A stretch of DNA of 64,000 nt, taken from Hutsoniella sourekii ATCC 700629 (GTDB lineage Bacteria; Bacillota; Bacilli; Lactobacillales; Aerococcaceae). Below the pieces are notes generated by a model. That model did not search any database and was not told the origin of the DNA. It worked only from the letters and a program-made list of their open reading frames with translations. Positions 55,039 to 63,971 of the stretch are shown one piece after another (position 1 is the stretch's first letter; every line of letters begins with the position of its first letter). The translations under genes were made by a program, and so were the position numbers. The stretch covers positions 1 through 64,000 of the forward strand of contig NZ_JADD01000005.1 in NCBI RefSeq assembly GCF_000518205.1, written 5' to 3'.

Positions 55039-55524
55039 ATGAAACTCTATGTCAAACAAAGACGATTTTCATTAAACCAAAATTTTGATGTGACTGACGG
55101 AGACGGGCACTCCCTCTACTCGGTCAAATCGGCTAAAGTATCCTTAAGAAGAAAGCAAACCATTTTAGATGGTCAAACAAAAGAAGAATTAGCCAAGGTT
55201 AAGGAACGTTTAGTCAGCCTGCGACCGACGGTAGATGTCTTGATTGCCGGTGAGAAAGTTGCTACGATCACCAAGAAATTGACGATTGGTCGAGACCAAT
55301 ACCAAATCAAAAACCTGAATTGGTTGGTCCAAGGGAACTTATTTGACCACCGTTATAAGATTACCCACAAGGGTCAGACCTTAGCAACAATCAACAAAAA
55401 ATTATTAAGCTTATCGGATAGCTTTGTTTGTCATATCCGGAATGAAGAAGTTAATCCGGTCTTGGTTTTAGCGGTTGTCTTAGCTATTGACCTAGTACTG
55501 GATGATGAAGAAGATGATGATTAG
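55039..55524 (+). CDS. LURP-one-related family protein
   Basis: A 161-aa protein of the Tubby-like LURP-one fold: short beta strands such as YVKQRRFSLNQNFDVTD, LYSVKSAKVSLR and KYKITHKGQTLATI, with a final hydrophobic helix (LVLAVVLAIDLVLDD) that packs inside the barrel. The plant and scramblase relatives bind lipid or membrane, while bacterial function is unknown. The start is the ATG at 55039 behind GAGAGGTGA. It is 18 bp upstream of lepB and probably cotranscribed. Confidence 0.82.
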   Translation: MKLYVKQRRFSLNQNFDVTDGDGHSLYSVKSAKVSLRRKQTILDGQTKEELAKVKERLVSLRPTVDVLIAGEKVATITKKLTIGRDQYQIKNLNWLVQGNLFDHRYKITHKGQTLATINKKLLSLSDSFVCHIRNEEVNPVLVLAVVLAIDLVLDDEEDDD

Positions 55525-55542
55525 AAATAGAGGAAGCAAAGA

Positions 55543-56133
55543 ATGAAAAGAAATGAATGGATCCGTGAAATTATAAGTACCTTAGGTATGGTTGTCCTCA
55601 TGGTGGCCGCTGTCTTATTAATACGCTGGTTTGTTATCGAGCCTTTTGTAGTTAGTGGCCGCTCGATGGAAGATACCCTGCATGACGGTGACCGGATGGT
55701 GATGTTGAAGCGTAATGAAATTGAGCGCTTTGACGTGGTAATTATGCCAGCACCAGAAGGCGATGCTTTGTACGTCAAGCGGGTAATCGGTATGCCTGGT
55801 GACCGCATCGAATACAAGGATGATAAGCTAATTCTTAACGGCAAGGCCTTGGATGAACCTTACTTAGAGCCACGCAAGAGCCAGGTTGCAGGGGACTTTA
55901 CATTTGACTTTACCCTGGAAGATGTAGCTGGACAAGCGGAGGTTCCAGAAGGTTATGTCTTTGTGATGGGGGATAATCGTCAAAATTCACTAGACGGTCG
56001 TGCCTTTGGCTTCGTCAAAATAGACGACCTTCATGGGGAAGCGGATTGGATTCATTGGCCATTAGATCGCTTTGGCTTGTTAGAGAAATATGAACTGAAT
56101 GAAGATGGGACACAAATAGTTAAACGTAGCTAA
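55543..56133 (+). CDS. lepB: Signal peptidase I
   Basis: Membrane Ser/Lys protease that cuts secretory signal peptides. One N-terminal helix (about 11-30) is followed by VVSGRSMEDTL with the catalytic Ser (near 41), box C, and YVKRVIGMPGD with the catalytic Lys (near 80). The late motif VMGDNRQNSLDGRAFG (about 142-157) is complete. It is 196 aa, the Gram-positive type. AGAGGAAG precedes the ATG. Confidence 0.96.
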   Translation: MKRNEWIREIISTLGMVVLMVAAVLLIRWFVIEPFVVSGRSMEDTLHDGDRMVMLKRNEIERFDVVIMPAPEGDALYVKRVIGMPGDRIEYKDDKLILNGKALDEPYLEPRKSQVAGDFTFDFTLEDVAGQAEVPEGYVFVMGDNRQNSLDGRAFGFVKIDDLHGEADWIHWPLDRFGLLEKYELNEDGTQIVKRS

Positions 56134-56143
56134 CAGTTTACAA

Positions 56144-56185
56144 AAAGGCACTGGAGAATTAATTTTCTTCCAGTGCCTTTAATTT
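56144..56185. terminator. Terminator between lepB and the amino-acid ABC genes
   Basis: AAAGGCACTGGA / TCCAGTGCCTTT stem with T-rich flanks on both strands. Confidence 0.85.
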
Positions 56186-56194
56186 TATATAATT

Positions 56195-56944
56195 CTAGCC
56201 TTGTCTTTCGCTTAAGAAGCGGGTTAAGAATTCACGGGTGCGTTCATTTTGTGGGTTGTTGATGACTTGTTCTGGTATACCTTCTTCAGCGATCACACCT
56301 TGGTCCATAAAGATGACGCGCGTTGATACATCACGGGCGAAGGCCATCTCATGGGTGACTACGACCATGGTTAAACCTGTAGAGGCTAAGTAGGTCATGG
56401 TATTTAAGACTTCTCCCACCATTTCTGGATCCAAAGCAGAAGTAGGCTCATCGAAGAGTAAGACTTCAGGATCCATGGCTAGAGCGCGGGCAATGGCTAC
56501 CCGTTGTTGCTGACCGCCGGATAATTGGTTGGGCTTGGCATCTTTATGAGTGGCGATGCCAACGCGGTCAAGCAATTTAAGGGCTTTGGCTTCAGCTTCT
56601 TCTTTGGAGCGTTTGAGTATCTTGATCTGACCAACTGTACAGTTATCCAGCACCGTCATATTATTGAAGAGGTTGAAGGACTGGAAGACCATGCCTACCT
56701 TGGAACGGTAGAGGTTACGGTTGAAGTTGGATTCAAGAACAGACTGTCCATGGAAGCGAATATCACCATCTGTCGGAATTTCGAGTAGGTTTAAGCAACG
56801 AAGCAAGGTGGACTTACCGGATCCGGATGAGCCGATAATACTAATCACTTCGCTTGGCTGAACCTCAAAGGAGATATCCTTTAAGACTTCATTGGATCCA
56901 TAAGATTTTTTGAGATGTTGAACTTGAAGTAAGTGCTCGAACAT
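56195..56944 (-). CDS. glnQ: Polar amino-acid ABC transporter ATP-binding protein (GlnQ type)
   Basis: Walker A is GSSGSGKST (about 37-45), with [16 protein letters not shown] at the Q-loop, signature [15 protein letters not shown] (about 143-157), Walker [14 protein letters not shown] and the His switch VTHEMAFA. This is the amino-acid uptake group (PAAT). AGGAGG precedes the ATG. It lies 2 bp after the receptor-permease gene and completes the importer. The exact amino acid is not predictable. Confidence 0.93.
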   Translation of the reverse strand: MFEHLLQVQHLKKSYGSNEVLKDISFEVQPSEVISIIGSSGSGKSTLLRCLNLLEIPTDGDIRFHGQSVLESNFNRNLYRSKVGMVFQSFNLFNNMTVLDNCTVGQIKILKRSKEEAEAKALKLLDRVGIATHKDAKPNQLSGGQQQRVAIARALAMDPEVLLFDEPTSALDPEMVGEVLNTMTYLASTGLTMVVVTHEMAFARDVSTRVIFMDQGVIAEEGIPEQVINNPQNERTREFLTRFLSERQG

Positions 56945-56946
56945 AA

Positions 56947-58572
56947 TTATACCTCCTTCATAGGTTGTGGATTTGTGGATGATTCAAAGACTGGAATCGG
57001 TCGATCTTCATAGAAGTGCTTCTCCAATAGGCGAATAACCCGGGTTGTGATAAAGGTTAAGACAAAGTAGATGAGCGCGGTAATGAAGAATGTTTGGAAG
57101 GTCTGGTAGGTTGAACCAGCCACTGACCGGGTGATAAAGAACAATTCGGTAACAGCAATCACATTCAAGACGGAAGTATCCTTAATATTAATAACAAATT
57201 CGTTACCAATAGAAGGCAGAATACTCTTAATCGCTTGTGGTAGAACAACTAAGGTCATGGTTTGATAATGGTTCATACCAATGGCCTTGGCTGCTTCTGT
57301 TTGTCCTTTGGAAACACCACTAATCCCGCCACGAATGACTTCAGCTAAGTAGGCTCCTGTATTAACGGATACAATAAGTAGAGCCGCGGTCATGGCTGTT
57401 AGATCAATACCAAAGAATAATTTAGAACCATAGAAAATCAGCATAGCTTGAACCATCATCGGGGTGCCACGGAATATTTCGATGTAAGCAACAATAATTA
57501 AGTCGACAATCTTAAACAAGAAATAGCCAAGAGGATTATGTTGTTTATCAACCTCGCTTGAGCGGAAGATGGCAATGGCTAGACCAATTAAGAAACCTAT
57601 TAAAGTTGAAGACAAGGCAATAATTAAGGTGTTGATTGCCCCTTTGATGAATTGGCTACCAAACTGGTCCCAAATTCCCCTGACATCAGCCCAGAAGCCA
57701 CCGCTTTCGCCTCGTTGGTTTAAATCTACCATATCTTGCATTAATTGGTCGCGGTCTGCCTGAGAGATATTTGCCAGAGCTTGATTGATAACAGGTGTAA
57801 GAGGAGATCCCTTACGTAAGCCCACAGAGATATCAGTTGTCACATCTTCTAAGACAAAGCCTGATCCTTCAGGGAACTCAACAAAGCTTAAGTCACTGTT
57901 AGCTGCTACAGCAGCCATGGCCCCGGGCTTTTCGGAGACATAGGCATCACTCTTGTCAGAGAGAACACTAGAAATCATGGTTGGAAAACTATCCATGGCT
58001 GTTTGTTGTTGGGCATTAGGAATTTGCGGAATCAGGTCATAGTGGAAAGTGTTTAATTGACCGGTTACTCGCGCTCCGGCCATATCCTCCAAGGACTTGG
58101 CATCAGCATAGGGACCATCTGCCCGGACTACTAGGACAATATTAGAAGCATAATAGCTGTCAGAGAAGTCGATTTGTTGTCTACGCTCAGGAGTCGGAGA
58201 CATACCCGCAATGATCGCATCAATTTTTCCTGATTGAAGAGCTAGTGGCAAGCCGTCCCACTCTAATTTGACGACTTCTAGTTGCAGGCCTAGCTCATCA
58301 GCTAGTTTCTTAGCTATTTGCAGGTCATAGCCATTGGCATACTCCCCATTGGAGTTAGTAATCGGTTCGGCCCCATCACTATGACTAGCTTGAGTCCAAT
58401 TGTAAGGGGCGTAATTGGCTTCCATCCCAACTCTTAAGACGCCAGGACTTTCGATACCTGCTTGAATCGCTTCTTGATTATAACTTGTTTCTTGAGCAAG
58501 ACCAGTTCCTGCAGGACTGATCATCAAGAGGGCCAGCAGGATAAAAATTATTTTTTTAATGTGTGATAACAT
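56947..58572 (-). CDS. Amino-acid ABC transporter: substrate-binding domain fused to permease (GlnP-like)
   Basis: A 541-aa fusion. A signal peptide (about 1-26) leads to an SBP_bac_3 domain (about 45-280; [36 protein letters not shown]). This is followed by a His/Glu/Gln/Arg permease domain (about 305-525) with [11 protein letters not shown] and the coupling [18 protein letters not shown]. Such receptor-permease fusions are normal in Lactobacillales GlnPQ systems; this one has one receptor domain rather than two. Ribosome site AAAGGAGG. Confidence 0.92.
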   Translation of the reverse strand: MLSHIKKIIFILLALLMISPAGTGLAQETSYNQEAIQAGIESPGVLRVGMEANYAPYNWTQASHSDGAEPITNSNGEYANGYDLQIAKKLADELGLQLEVVKLEWDGLPLALQSGKIDAIIAGMSPTPERRQQIDFSDSYYASNIVLVVRADGPYADAKSLEDMAGARVTGQLNTFHYDLIPQIPNAQQQTAMDSFPTMISSVLSDKSDAYVSEKPGAMAAVAANSDLSFVEFPEGSGFVLEDVTTDISVGLRKGSPLTPVINQALANISQADRDQLMQDMVDLNQRGESGGFWADVRGIWDQFGSQFIKGAINTLIIALSSTLIGFLIGLAIAIFRSSEVDKQHNPLGYFLFKIVDLIIVAYIEIFRGTPMMVQAMLIFYGSKLFFGIDLTAMTAALLIVSVNTGAYLAEVIRGGISGVSKGQTEAAKAIGMNHYQTMTLVVLPQAIKSILPSIGNEFVINIKDTSVLNVIAVTELFFITRSVAGSTYQTFQTFFITALIYFVLTFITTRVIRLLEKHFYEDRPIPVFESSTNPQPMKEV

Positions 58573-58599
58573 CGTTAAACCTCCTTTAGTAACTTCTTC

Positions 58600-58628
58600 A
58601 TTCTACTGGAATTAGGGTCAGCATTCAA
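58600..58628 (-). promoter_or_regulatory. Promoter of the amino-acid ABC operon
   Basis: Minus-strand TTGAAT and TAGAAT with a 17-bp spacer, 28 bp before the start. Confidence 0.65.
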
Positions 58629-58684
58629 CAGCAAAACTCAGTTGATGAGAAAATGATGAGATAGCGACTTTACTTAATTACAGA

Positions 58685-58713
58685 TTGCTTTTAAAAGGGG
58701 AACAGGCTATAAT
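58685..58713 (+). promoter_or_regulatory. Promoter of the proS T-box transcript
   Basis: TTGCTT and TATAAT with exactly 17 bp between them, just ahead of the T-box leader. Confidence 0.8.
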
Positions 58714-58719
58714 GAATGA

Positions 58720-58931
58720 GAGTGTAGATCAGTAAATTGTTCTTCCTGTTTTAGAGAGTATTCGGTAGCTGAAAGAATATACAGGAGCCAGTTGAACCTG
58801 CTACAGAAACCAGTGGAGTAGCTTCCTTAACAGCTAAGAGTTGGCCGAGCTAAGTGGCAGGCAATCAAGGTGGTACCGCGGAGTAGACTGTTCTTCGTCC
58901 TTATGGATGAGAACAGTCTATTATTTTTTGG
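58720..58931 (+). ncRNA. T-box riboswitch leader of proS (tRNA-Pro)
   Basis: Occupies the gap before proS. AGAGAG of stem I is at about 58752, and the TCCTGT/ACAGGA helix flanks it. Two candidate specifiers, CCA (in GAGCCAG) and CCU (in GAACCTG), both encode proline. The T-box AGGTGGTACCGCGG is at 58868-58881, with UGGU matching a discriminator A. The terminator AGACTGTTCT...AGAACAGTCT with TATTATTTTTT ends at 58931. Uncharged tRNA-Pro should switch on synthetase expression. Confidence 0.93.
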
Positions 58932-58940
58932 AGGGATTAG

Positions 58941-60380
58941 ATGACAACTCGTAAGGAAAACTTTTCTAAGTGGTACTTAGAAACAATTCAAAAGGCAGAC
59001 TTGATGGATTATGCGCCAGTTCGTGGGAATATTATCTTCAAGCCTGATGGCTTTGCAATCTGGGAGCAGATTCAAGATGCAATGGACCAACGGTTCAAGG
59101 AAGAAGGAGTTAGAAATGCCTACTTCCCAATGTTGATTCCAGAGTCCTTTTTTACCAAGGAAAAAGACCATATCGAAGGCTTTGCTCCTGAGCTACCATG
59201 GGTAACGGAAGCAGCTGGCGAGAAATTAGAAGAAAGATTGGCGCTGCGCCCAACTTCTGAAACAGTTATTGGGGATGCTTATTCAAGATGGATTAATTCT
59301 TATCGTGATTTACCACTTATGCTGAACCAATGGGCTAACGTCTTTCGTTGGGAAAAAAGAACCCTACCTTTCCTAAGAACTTCCGAGTTCTTGTGGCAAG
59401 AAGGACATACCGCTCACTCGACTGCCCAAGAGGCCCAAGAGAGAACTCAGACGATGTTAAGAATTTACCGGGATGTCGTCGAAAACACTTTGGCTATGCC
59501 GGTCTTCATGGGTGAAAAGACCCCATCTGAACGATTTGCCGGTGCGGAACGCACTTATTCAATTGAATCGATGATGCAGGATGGTAAGGCTGTTCAAGCG
59601 GGAACCTCTCATTATATGGGAACAAAATTTGCTGAAGCCTTTGATATCAAATTCTTGAATGAAGACAATGAACACGTCTACGCTTATACGACTTCTTGGG
59701 GAACCTCTACTCGTTTAATAGGGGCTTTAATTATGACACATGGGGATGACCAAGGATTGGTTCTACCACCAGCTGTTGCTGCCACTCAAGTGATCTTCAT
59801 TCCAGTTGGCCCATGGCAAAAGAATCCTGAAATCATGGAGAAAATCAAAGAACTTCAAGATCAACTGCATGCTAAGGGCATTCGTACAACAATTGATGAT
59901 ACAGATAACCGTCCAGGCTTCAAATTTGCTGAAGCAGAATTACGCGGGGTACCTCTTCGGGTTGAAGTGGGACCACGAGACTTAGAAAATGGGCAAGCTA
60001 TGTACAAGTTACGTGATCTAGATGACAAAGATAGCGTGGGATTTGAAGATTTTGCGGCAAGGATCCAAGATGAGTTACAAGCCATGCAAAGTCGCTTGTT
60101 AGAAACGGCTCGTGCCCGTCAAGCTGAGCATATTTACACAGATATTAATACGCTAGATGAATTAGAAGCTCATATTGAAGCCAAGACTGAAGCAGGAGAA
60201 ATACCTGGCTGGGTATTAGCCGGTTGGGATGGAACTGAAGAATCAGAAGCTTTAATTAAGGAACGGACTGGCTTTACCACCCGTAATATTCCGTTTGAAG
60301 GAATGGTTGAGCCTAAGACAACTTGTATTGTCACTGGTAAACCAGCCAAAGAAACCGTATGGTTGGCTCGCGCCTACTAA
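58941..60380 (+). CDS. proS: Prolyl-tRNA synthetase, archaeal/eukaryal type
   Basis: Class II synthetase for proline. Only 479 aa, it lacks the roughly 180-residue editing insertion found in bacterial-type ProRS. Features include NFSKWYLETIQKADLMDY, motif 2 region NVFRWEKRTLPFLRTSEFLWQEGHTAH (about 134-160, shortened in sense), the motif 3 GTSTRLIGALIMTHGDD region, the anticodon domain (about 275-380) and a C-terminal zinc-like domain ending in Tyr (LARAY). These mark the archaeal/eukaryal (ProS type 3) form. GGAGGG precedes the ATG. It is controlled by its own T-box. Confidence 0.95.
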   Translation: MTTRKENFSKWYLETIQKADLMDYAPVRGNIIFKPDGFAIWEQIQDAMDQRFKEEGVRNAYFPMLIPESFFTKEKDHIEGFAPELPWVTEAAGEKLEERLALRPTSETVIGDAYSRWINSYRDLPLMLNQWANVFRWEKRTLPFLRTSEFLWQEGHTAHSTAQEAQERTQTMLRIYRDVVENTLAMPVFMGEKTPSERFAGAERTYSIESMMQDGKAVQAGTSHYMGTKFAEAFDIKFLNEDNEHVYAYTTSWGTSTRLIGALIMTHGDDQGLVLPPAVAATQVIFIPVGPWQKNPEIMEKIKELQDQLHAKGIRTTIDDTDNRPGFKFAEAELRGVPLRVEVGPRDLENGQAMYKLRDLDDKDSVGFEDFAARIQDELQAMQSRLLETARARQAEHIYTDINTLDELEAHIEAKTEAGEIPGWVLAGWDGTEESEALIKERTGFTTRNIPFEGMVEPKTTCIVTGKPAKETVWLARAY

Positions 60381-60389
60381 GAAAAATTC

Positions 60390-60421
60390 AAAAAGGACAT
60401 CCAACTGGGTGTCCTTTTTTT
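60390..60421 (+). terminator. Terminator after proS
   Basis: AAAAAGGACA.CC / GG.TGTCCTTTTTTT stem with a long T-run. Confidence 0.88.
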
Positions 60422-60554
60422 GCTGTTGAGGAGTAAATACTAGCATTTGAGGATGGAATCAGTCATGAAAGTGGGATTAAGTGATAAGATATTATAGAAA
60501 ATAAGATCAGATGAGCTGGCCAACAGCTGGATCGCTTTATAAAGGAGTATAAAT

Positions 60555-61475
60555 ATGAATAAACATAAGTTACATCAAGGTCTAATAAGGATTCAGAAGA
60601 AAGTCTGGCAAATGATTGAGGAAGAATGTCTCAAGACACAAGTCTTGAAACCTCTGGGCATTGCTTCCTGTGTATCTTTAGCTTCTATTGTACTAATGAA
60701 TATTTCAGGGGTAGAGGGTTCAACCGTTGAAGCCTTTTTTACTCCAAAGGTTGCTCAAGCGGAAGAAACCTGGAATAACCTGTCTAATGATCCTAATCTT
60801 CCTGGTCCTCTTTCTATAAATGACCCGTTGTTTGATACTTATTGGTATGAACTTCTCTCTAACCTTCCTGAAGATCCTAAAGAATTAGGACTAAATGACG
60901 AGAATGTTCAGGAAGCATTGAATGATTTAATCCAAAATCCTCAGATCAATCCAATTATTCCAAGGATGGCCACAGCCGTGCAACAAGCCGACACTAATTT
61001 TAATAAATTAGCTACTATATATGATCATACTTTTTTGTTAGTGGATCAATATGATTTAACTGAACAGGATCAACGGGCGCGGGAGTATCTTAGAGTTCTG
61101 ATGTACTTCTTGATGGATGAAGCGATTAAGCTAGAGCCAGGTATTTCGAGAGGAAGCACCGTAAAACAAGAATGGATTCAGGCTATGAATATCTATGAAG
61201 ATTGTTATTCTAGAGGAAATCTATGGTCGACAGGAATGGATGCGGTCAAGAAGTATACTGGCTTTAGTTTGTATGCAGCTAATCCAGACCGTGTAAATAT
61301 ATACACTGAAGCAGTAGTTTTAAAAGTTGATAATCCTTACCCTGTCTTTCAACAGGCAGGTCAAGCGGTATCCTACACTTATGACGGGGAATATGGTCAT
61401 GTCGTGAAGACTGTACCGGGTAGTTCGGGGTATGAAATTATAGACCAGCCATTCTATTTAGAAGATGTCTATTAG
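60555..61475 (+). CDS. Unknown secreted protein, paralogue of the 607-aa protein's central domain
   Basis: A 306-aa protein I cannot name. A 30-residue basic/acidic N-terminal stretch precedes a hydrophobic core (about 33-50) and likely signal cleavage near VAQAEE (about 66-71), an unusually long leader. The mature part is acidic. Residues about 151-213 align by eye with 291-356 of the protein at 49797 (IYxHTxLLxDxYxLTxxD, then LRVxxY, then ExWxxxxxxxMN), and residues about 245-305 align with its 385-446. It has no anchor or catalytic motif. Ribosome site GGAG, monocistronic. Confidence 0.75.
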   Translation: MNKHKLHQGLIRIQKKVWQMIEEECLKTQVLKPLGIASCVSLASIVLMNISGVEGSTVEAFFTPKVAQAEETWNNLSNDPNLPGPLSINDPLFDTYWYELLSNLPEDPKELGLNDENVQEALNDLIQNPQINPIIPRMATAVQQADTNFNKLATIYDHTFLLVDQYDLTEQDQRAREYLRVLMYFLMDEAIKLEPGISRGSTVKQEWIQAMNIYEDCYSRGNLWSTGMDAVKKYTGFSLYAANPDRVNIYTEAVVLKVDNPYPVFQQAGQAVSYTYDGEYGHVVKTVPGSSGYEIIDQPFYLEDVY

Positions 61476-61526
61476 CAAACGATGATCTTTTCTAATTGCT
61501 AAAGTATGACCAAATGATGTATTATC

Positions 61527-61535
61527 TGCTATAAT
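61527..61535 (+). promoter_or_regulatory. Extended -10 promoter of the thioesterase gene
   Basis: TGCTATAAT lies 34 bp before the start codon. Confidence 0.55.
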
Positions 61536-61569
61536 TATCTTGTTAGTATATCATCAGGAGGAAATGTTT

Positions 61570-62085
61570 ATGCGAGAAGTGAAGACTTGTGCTAATTCTA
61601 GAGTAGTGCATACCCGTTTAATCATGCCAAGCGAGTGTAATTCTCATGGCAATTTATTTGGAGGCCACTTGATGGCAGAGATTGACAAGGCGGCGGCTAT
61701 TTCATTTATCCGTCATGGTAATGCGGTTGGGATGACGGCTTCAATGGATAGTTTGAATTTCTTGAAGCCCTTGCCTCAAGGACATTCTGTGACTATTGAA
61801 ACGATTGTTTCAGGTGTGGGTTCCACTTCAGCAGAAGTATTTGCCGAGGTTGTTGGGGAAGATTTGAAGACAGGCGAACGTTATCTGGCTGCGACTGCTT
61901 TCTTGACTTTTGTATCAACAGAATTTGTGGATGGCGAACGAGTTCAAATGCCGGCCCTGCTTCCTGAAACAGAAGAGGAACTATATATTCATGCGGGTTA
62001 TCCTAACCGTAAGAAGGCGCGTCTTAAAGAGCGAGAAATTCGTGAAGAATTTAATAACAAACTTATTAGTAAGCATCATATGTAA
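61570..62085 (+). CDS. Acyl-CoA thioesterase (hotdog fold, YkhA/BACH type)
   Basis: A 171-aa enzyme that hydrolyses acyl-CoA esters. The hotdog helix region MPSECNSHGNLFGGHLMAEIDKAAAI (about 19-44, shortened in sense) contains the Asn and Asp typical of the cytosolic BACH group. SMDSLNFLKPLPQGHSVTIE follows as the long strand. The ATG at 61570 is 9 bp after AGGAGG; the ATG at 61564 would be too close. Monocistronic. Confidence 0.9.
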   Translation: MREVKTCANSRVVHTRLIMPSECNSHGNLFGGHLMAEIDKAAAISFIRHGNAVGMTASMDSLNFLKPLPQGHSVTIETIVSGVGSTSAEVFAEVVGEDLKTGERYLAATAFLTFVSTEFVDGERVQMPALLPETEEELYIHAGYPNRKKARLKEREIREEFNNKLISKHHM

Positions 62086-62093
62086 TTAACTTT

Positions 62094-62119
62094 TAGGATG
62101 GCTAGGGCCATCCTTTTTT
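62094..62119 (+). terminator. Terminator after the thioesterase
   Basis: AGGATGGC/GCCATCCT stem with a 4-nt loop and TTTTTT. Confidence 0.88.
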
Positions 62120-62187
62120 GGTGTGGAGATGATTGAAATAACTAGCCAGTTTATGCTACTATTGGAACATTGTAAGGAGGGGTTTGC

Positions 62188-62961
62188 ATGCGTGTTCTAG
62201 GAGTTGACACTTCAGCAGAATACCTATCTATTTACTTGGGTCAAGGCTCGGCTCTTGACCAATTCAACCTAGTCAAACAAGTTCACAGCAAGGAAGGTCG
62301 CCAGCACGGTGTGAGCTTATTGCCAAATGTAGCCCAACTATTAGAAGAAGTAGCCTGGACCAGAGATTCAATTACTGACATAGTTGTGGGTGTAGGTCCT
62401 GGTTCTTATACGGGCTTGCGTATTGGGGTAACGATGGCTAAGGTATGGGCAGATACGGCCAGTATTTGTCTATATGGGATTTCAAGTTTGGGTCTAATGG
62501 CGGCTAATGGACCTGTTGATGAACCAGCTAAGACAGCTATTATTCCAATCATGGATGCGCGTCGCTTAAGTGCTTATTTAGGCGTTTATCAGTGGCAAAA
62601 TGGGCGCTTGGTAAACTTATTAGCTGATTGCCATGTTGATTGGTTGGCCTTTCAAGATTCACTTGATCATCTTCTGACCAAAGCAGGGATTGAACGCCTT
62701 ATCTTTGTCGGAGAAGGTATTGAAGATTTTATTGATTGCTTTGATTTGAACTATAGCTATGAGTACCTAAGTGGTAATCAATCGCTGGCTAATTTTGACC
62801 AAGGCTTAGCAAGCGGACTCGCTCAACTGGCTGATCAACCTGGTTACTTGAATCCGAATTATGCCCATGCGACATTAGCCGAACAAGAATGGGCCCAAAA
62901 ACACAACAAAGAAATAGCGGACGATAAGACTAATGAAGCATTTATTGACAGACATTCTTAA
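62188..62961 (+). CDS. tsaB: tRNA threonylcarbamoyladenosine biosynthesis protein TsaB
   Basis: ASKHA-fold partner of TsaD in t6A formation. VLGVDTSAEYLSIYLG (3-18) and VVGVGPGSYTGLRIGVTMAK (about 70-89) are the family markers. Length 257 aa. AAGGAGGGG lies before the ATG. It starts a cluster tsaB-GNAT-rimI-tsaD, while TsaE is 44 kb to the left. Confidence 0.94.
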   Translation: MRVLGVDTSAEYLSIYLGQGSALDQFNLVKQVHSKEGRQHGVSLLPNVAQLLEEVAWTRDSITDIVVGVGPGSYTGLRIGVTMAKVWADTASICLYGISSLGLMAANGPVDEPAKTAIIPIMDARRLSAYLGVYQWQNGRLVNLLADCHVDWLAFQDSLDHLLTKAGIERLIFVGEGIEDFIDCFDLNYSYEYLSGNQSLANFDQGLASGLAQLADQPGYLNPNYAHATLAEQEWAQKHNKEIADDKTNEAFIDRHS

Positions 62962-63535
62962 TCTACTCAGTCAACCGGCTTTGAAGGAAGAAGGTATCAC
63001 TTCCCGACAAGCCATTATTAGACAATTAACTGATTTTGCCCTACCCACGATTCCCCTTGATGACTATGGTATATCTTACGCTTCTTTTGAAGATATTGAA
63101 GCCATTATGGCCCTCCAGGAGCTTGCCTACGAAGGTTTTATTGCCTGGTATCAAAAAGATTTCGAACGAGATTTCCAGCGCAATCCATATGGTGTCTACA
63201 TTATCGTGAGGCATCAGGATCAGCTCATTGCCATGATTAGTGGACGGTGCCGGGCTAAGGGAAGTCATATCAGTCATCTGCTAGTTCATCCTAACTATCA
63301 AGGGCAAGGTCTAGGCAGCTTGCTTTTAAATACCTGGCTTGCTTTGAATGGTTACTTACGGATTCCTAAAGTGACCTTAGAAGTTCGACAATCCAACCTA
63401 AAAGCTCAAGCCCTATACCGTGCACACCAATTTATTAAGATTAAGACCAAGTATCATTACTATGACGATAATCTAGAGAATGCTTATGAAATGATTCATT
63501 ATATTAGGGAAGGTCATGATTATCTTGCAAGTTAA
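62933..63535 (+). CDS. GNAT family N-acetyltransferase (RimI-like)
   Basis: A 200-aa protein whose GNAT domain runs from about 45 to 190. The acetyl-CoA loop is VHPNYQGQGLGSLLLNTW (about 119-136), followed by LEVRQSNLKAQALYRAHQF. About 45 residues precede the domain. The start overlaps tsaB by 29 bp and lacks a clear ribosome site, so translation is probably coupled to tsaB; the start is therefore uncertain. It is one of two GNAT genes between tsaB and tsaD, where most genomes have one. Confidence 0.85.
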   Translation: MKHLLTDILNLLSQPALKEEGITSRQAIIRQLTDFALPTIPLDDYGISYASFEDIEAIMALQELAYEGFIAWYQKDFERDFQRNPYGVYIIVRHQDQLIAMISGRCRAKGSHISHLLVHPNYQGQGLGSLLLNTWLALNGYLRIPKVTLEVRQSNLKAQALYRAHQFIKIKTKYHYYDDNLENAYEMIHYIREGHDYLAS

Positions 63536-63971
63536 GTACCGGCCAGCTATTCAATTAAGTGACTCAGAGCAAGAGACGATACTCTCCTGGCAGGCCTTGA
63601 ATTGGAGTAAGAAGGTTCAAGTGGCAGATTTTGAAAATGCTAATGCTCATTATCTACTTCTGACTCATTCCACACAGATGATTGGATTTGTCTCCTACCA
63701 CAATCTATTTGGAGATTGGAGCGTGAATCAAGTATTTCTATTACCTGCATTTCGCGGTCAGTCCTTGAGTTATTATTTGTTGGAAGCGTTAATTGAGCGC
63801 TTTAATGAAGAAGCTGGGGAACAAATTTATTTGGAAGTGAGAGAGTCTAATATGCCAGCCGTTCGATTGTATGAACGGTCAGGCTTTAGAGTTATATCAA
63901 GACGGCCGAATTATTATAAGGAGCCCTTGGAGGATGCCTTGGTAATGATCTATAAGAGAGGAGTTCAGTGA
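63516..63971 (+). CDS. rimI: GNAT acetyltransferase, candidate ribosomal-protein alanine acetyltransferase RimI
   Basis: A 151-aa GNAT domain close in size to RimI, which acetylates the N-terminus of ribosomal protein S18. VFLLPAFRGQSLSYYLLEAL (about 72-91) is the acetyl-CoA loop, here with Q-S-L-S in place of the usual Q-G-x-G/A. LEVRESNMPAVRLYERSGF (about 107-125) is canonical. Position directly before tsaD supports RimI. The ATG at 63516 has only 2 bp after AAGG; a TTG at 63525 is an alternative start. It overlaps the GNAT gene before it by 20 bp. Confidence 0.8.
   Translation: MIILQVKYRPAIQLSDSEQETILSWQALNWSKKVQVADFENANAHYLLLTHSTQMIGFVSYHNLFGDWSVNQVFLLPAFRGQSLSYYLLEALIERFNEEAGEQIYLEVRESNMPAVRLYERSGFRVISRRPNYYKEPLEDALVMIYKRGVQ

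Noticed and set aside
62933..63971. The two GNAT frames as one broken gene
   Set aside because: Each contains a complete GNAT domain with its own acetyl-CoA loop, so they are two genes and not a frameshifted one.
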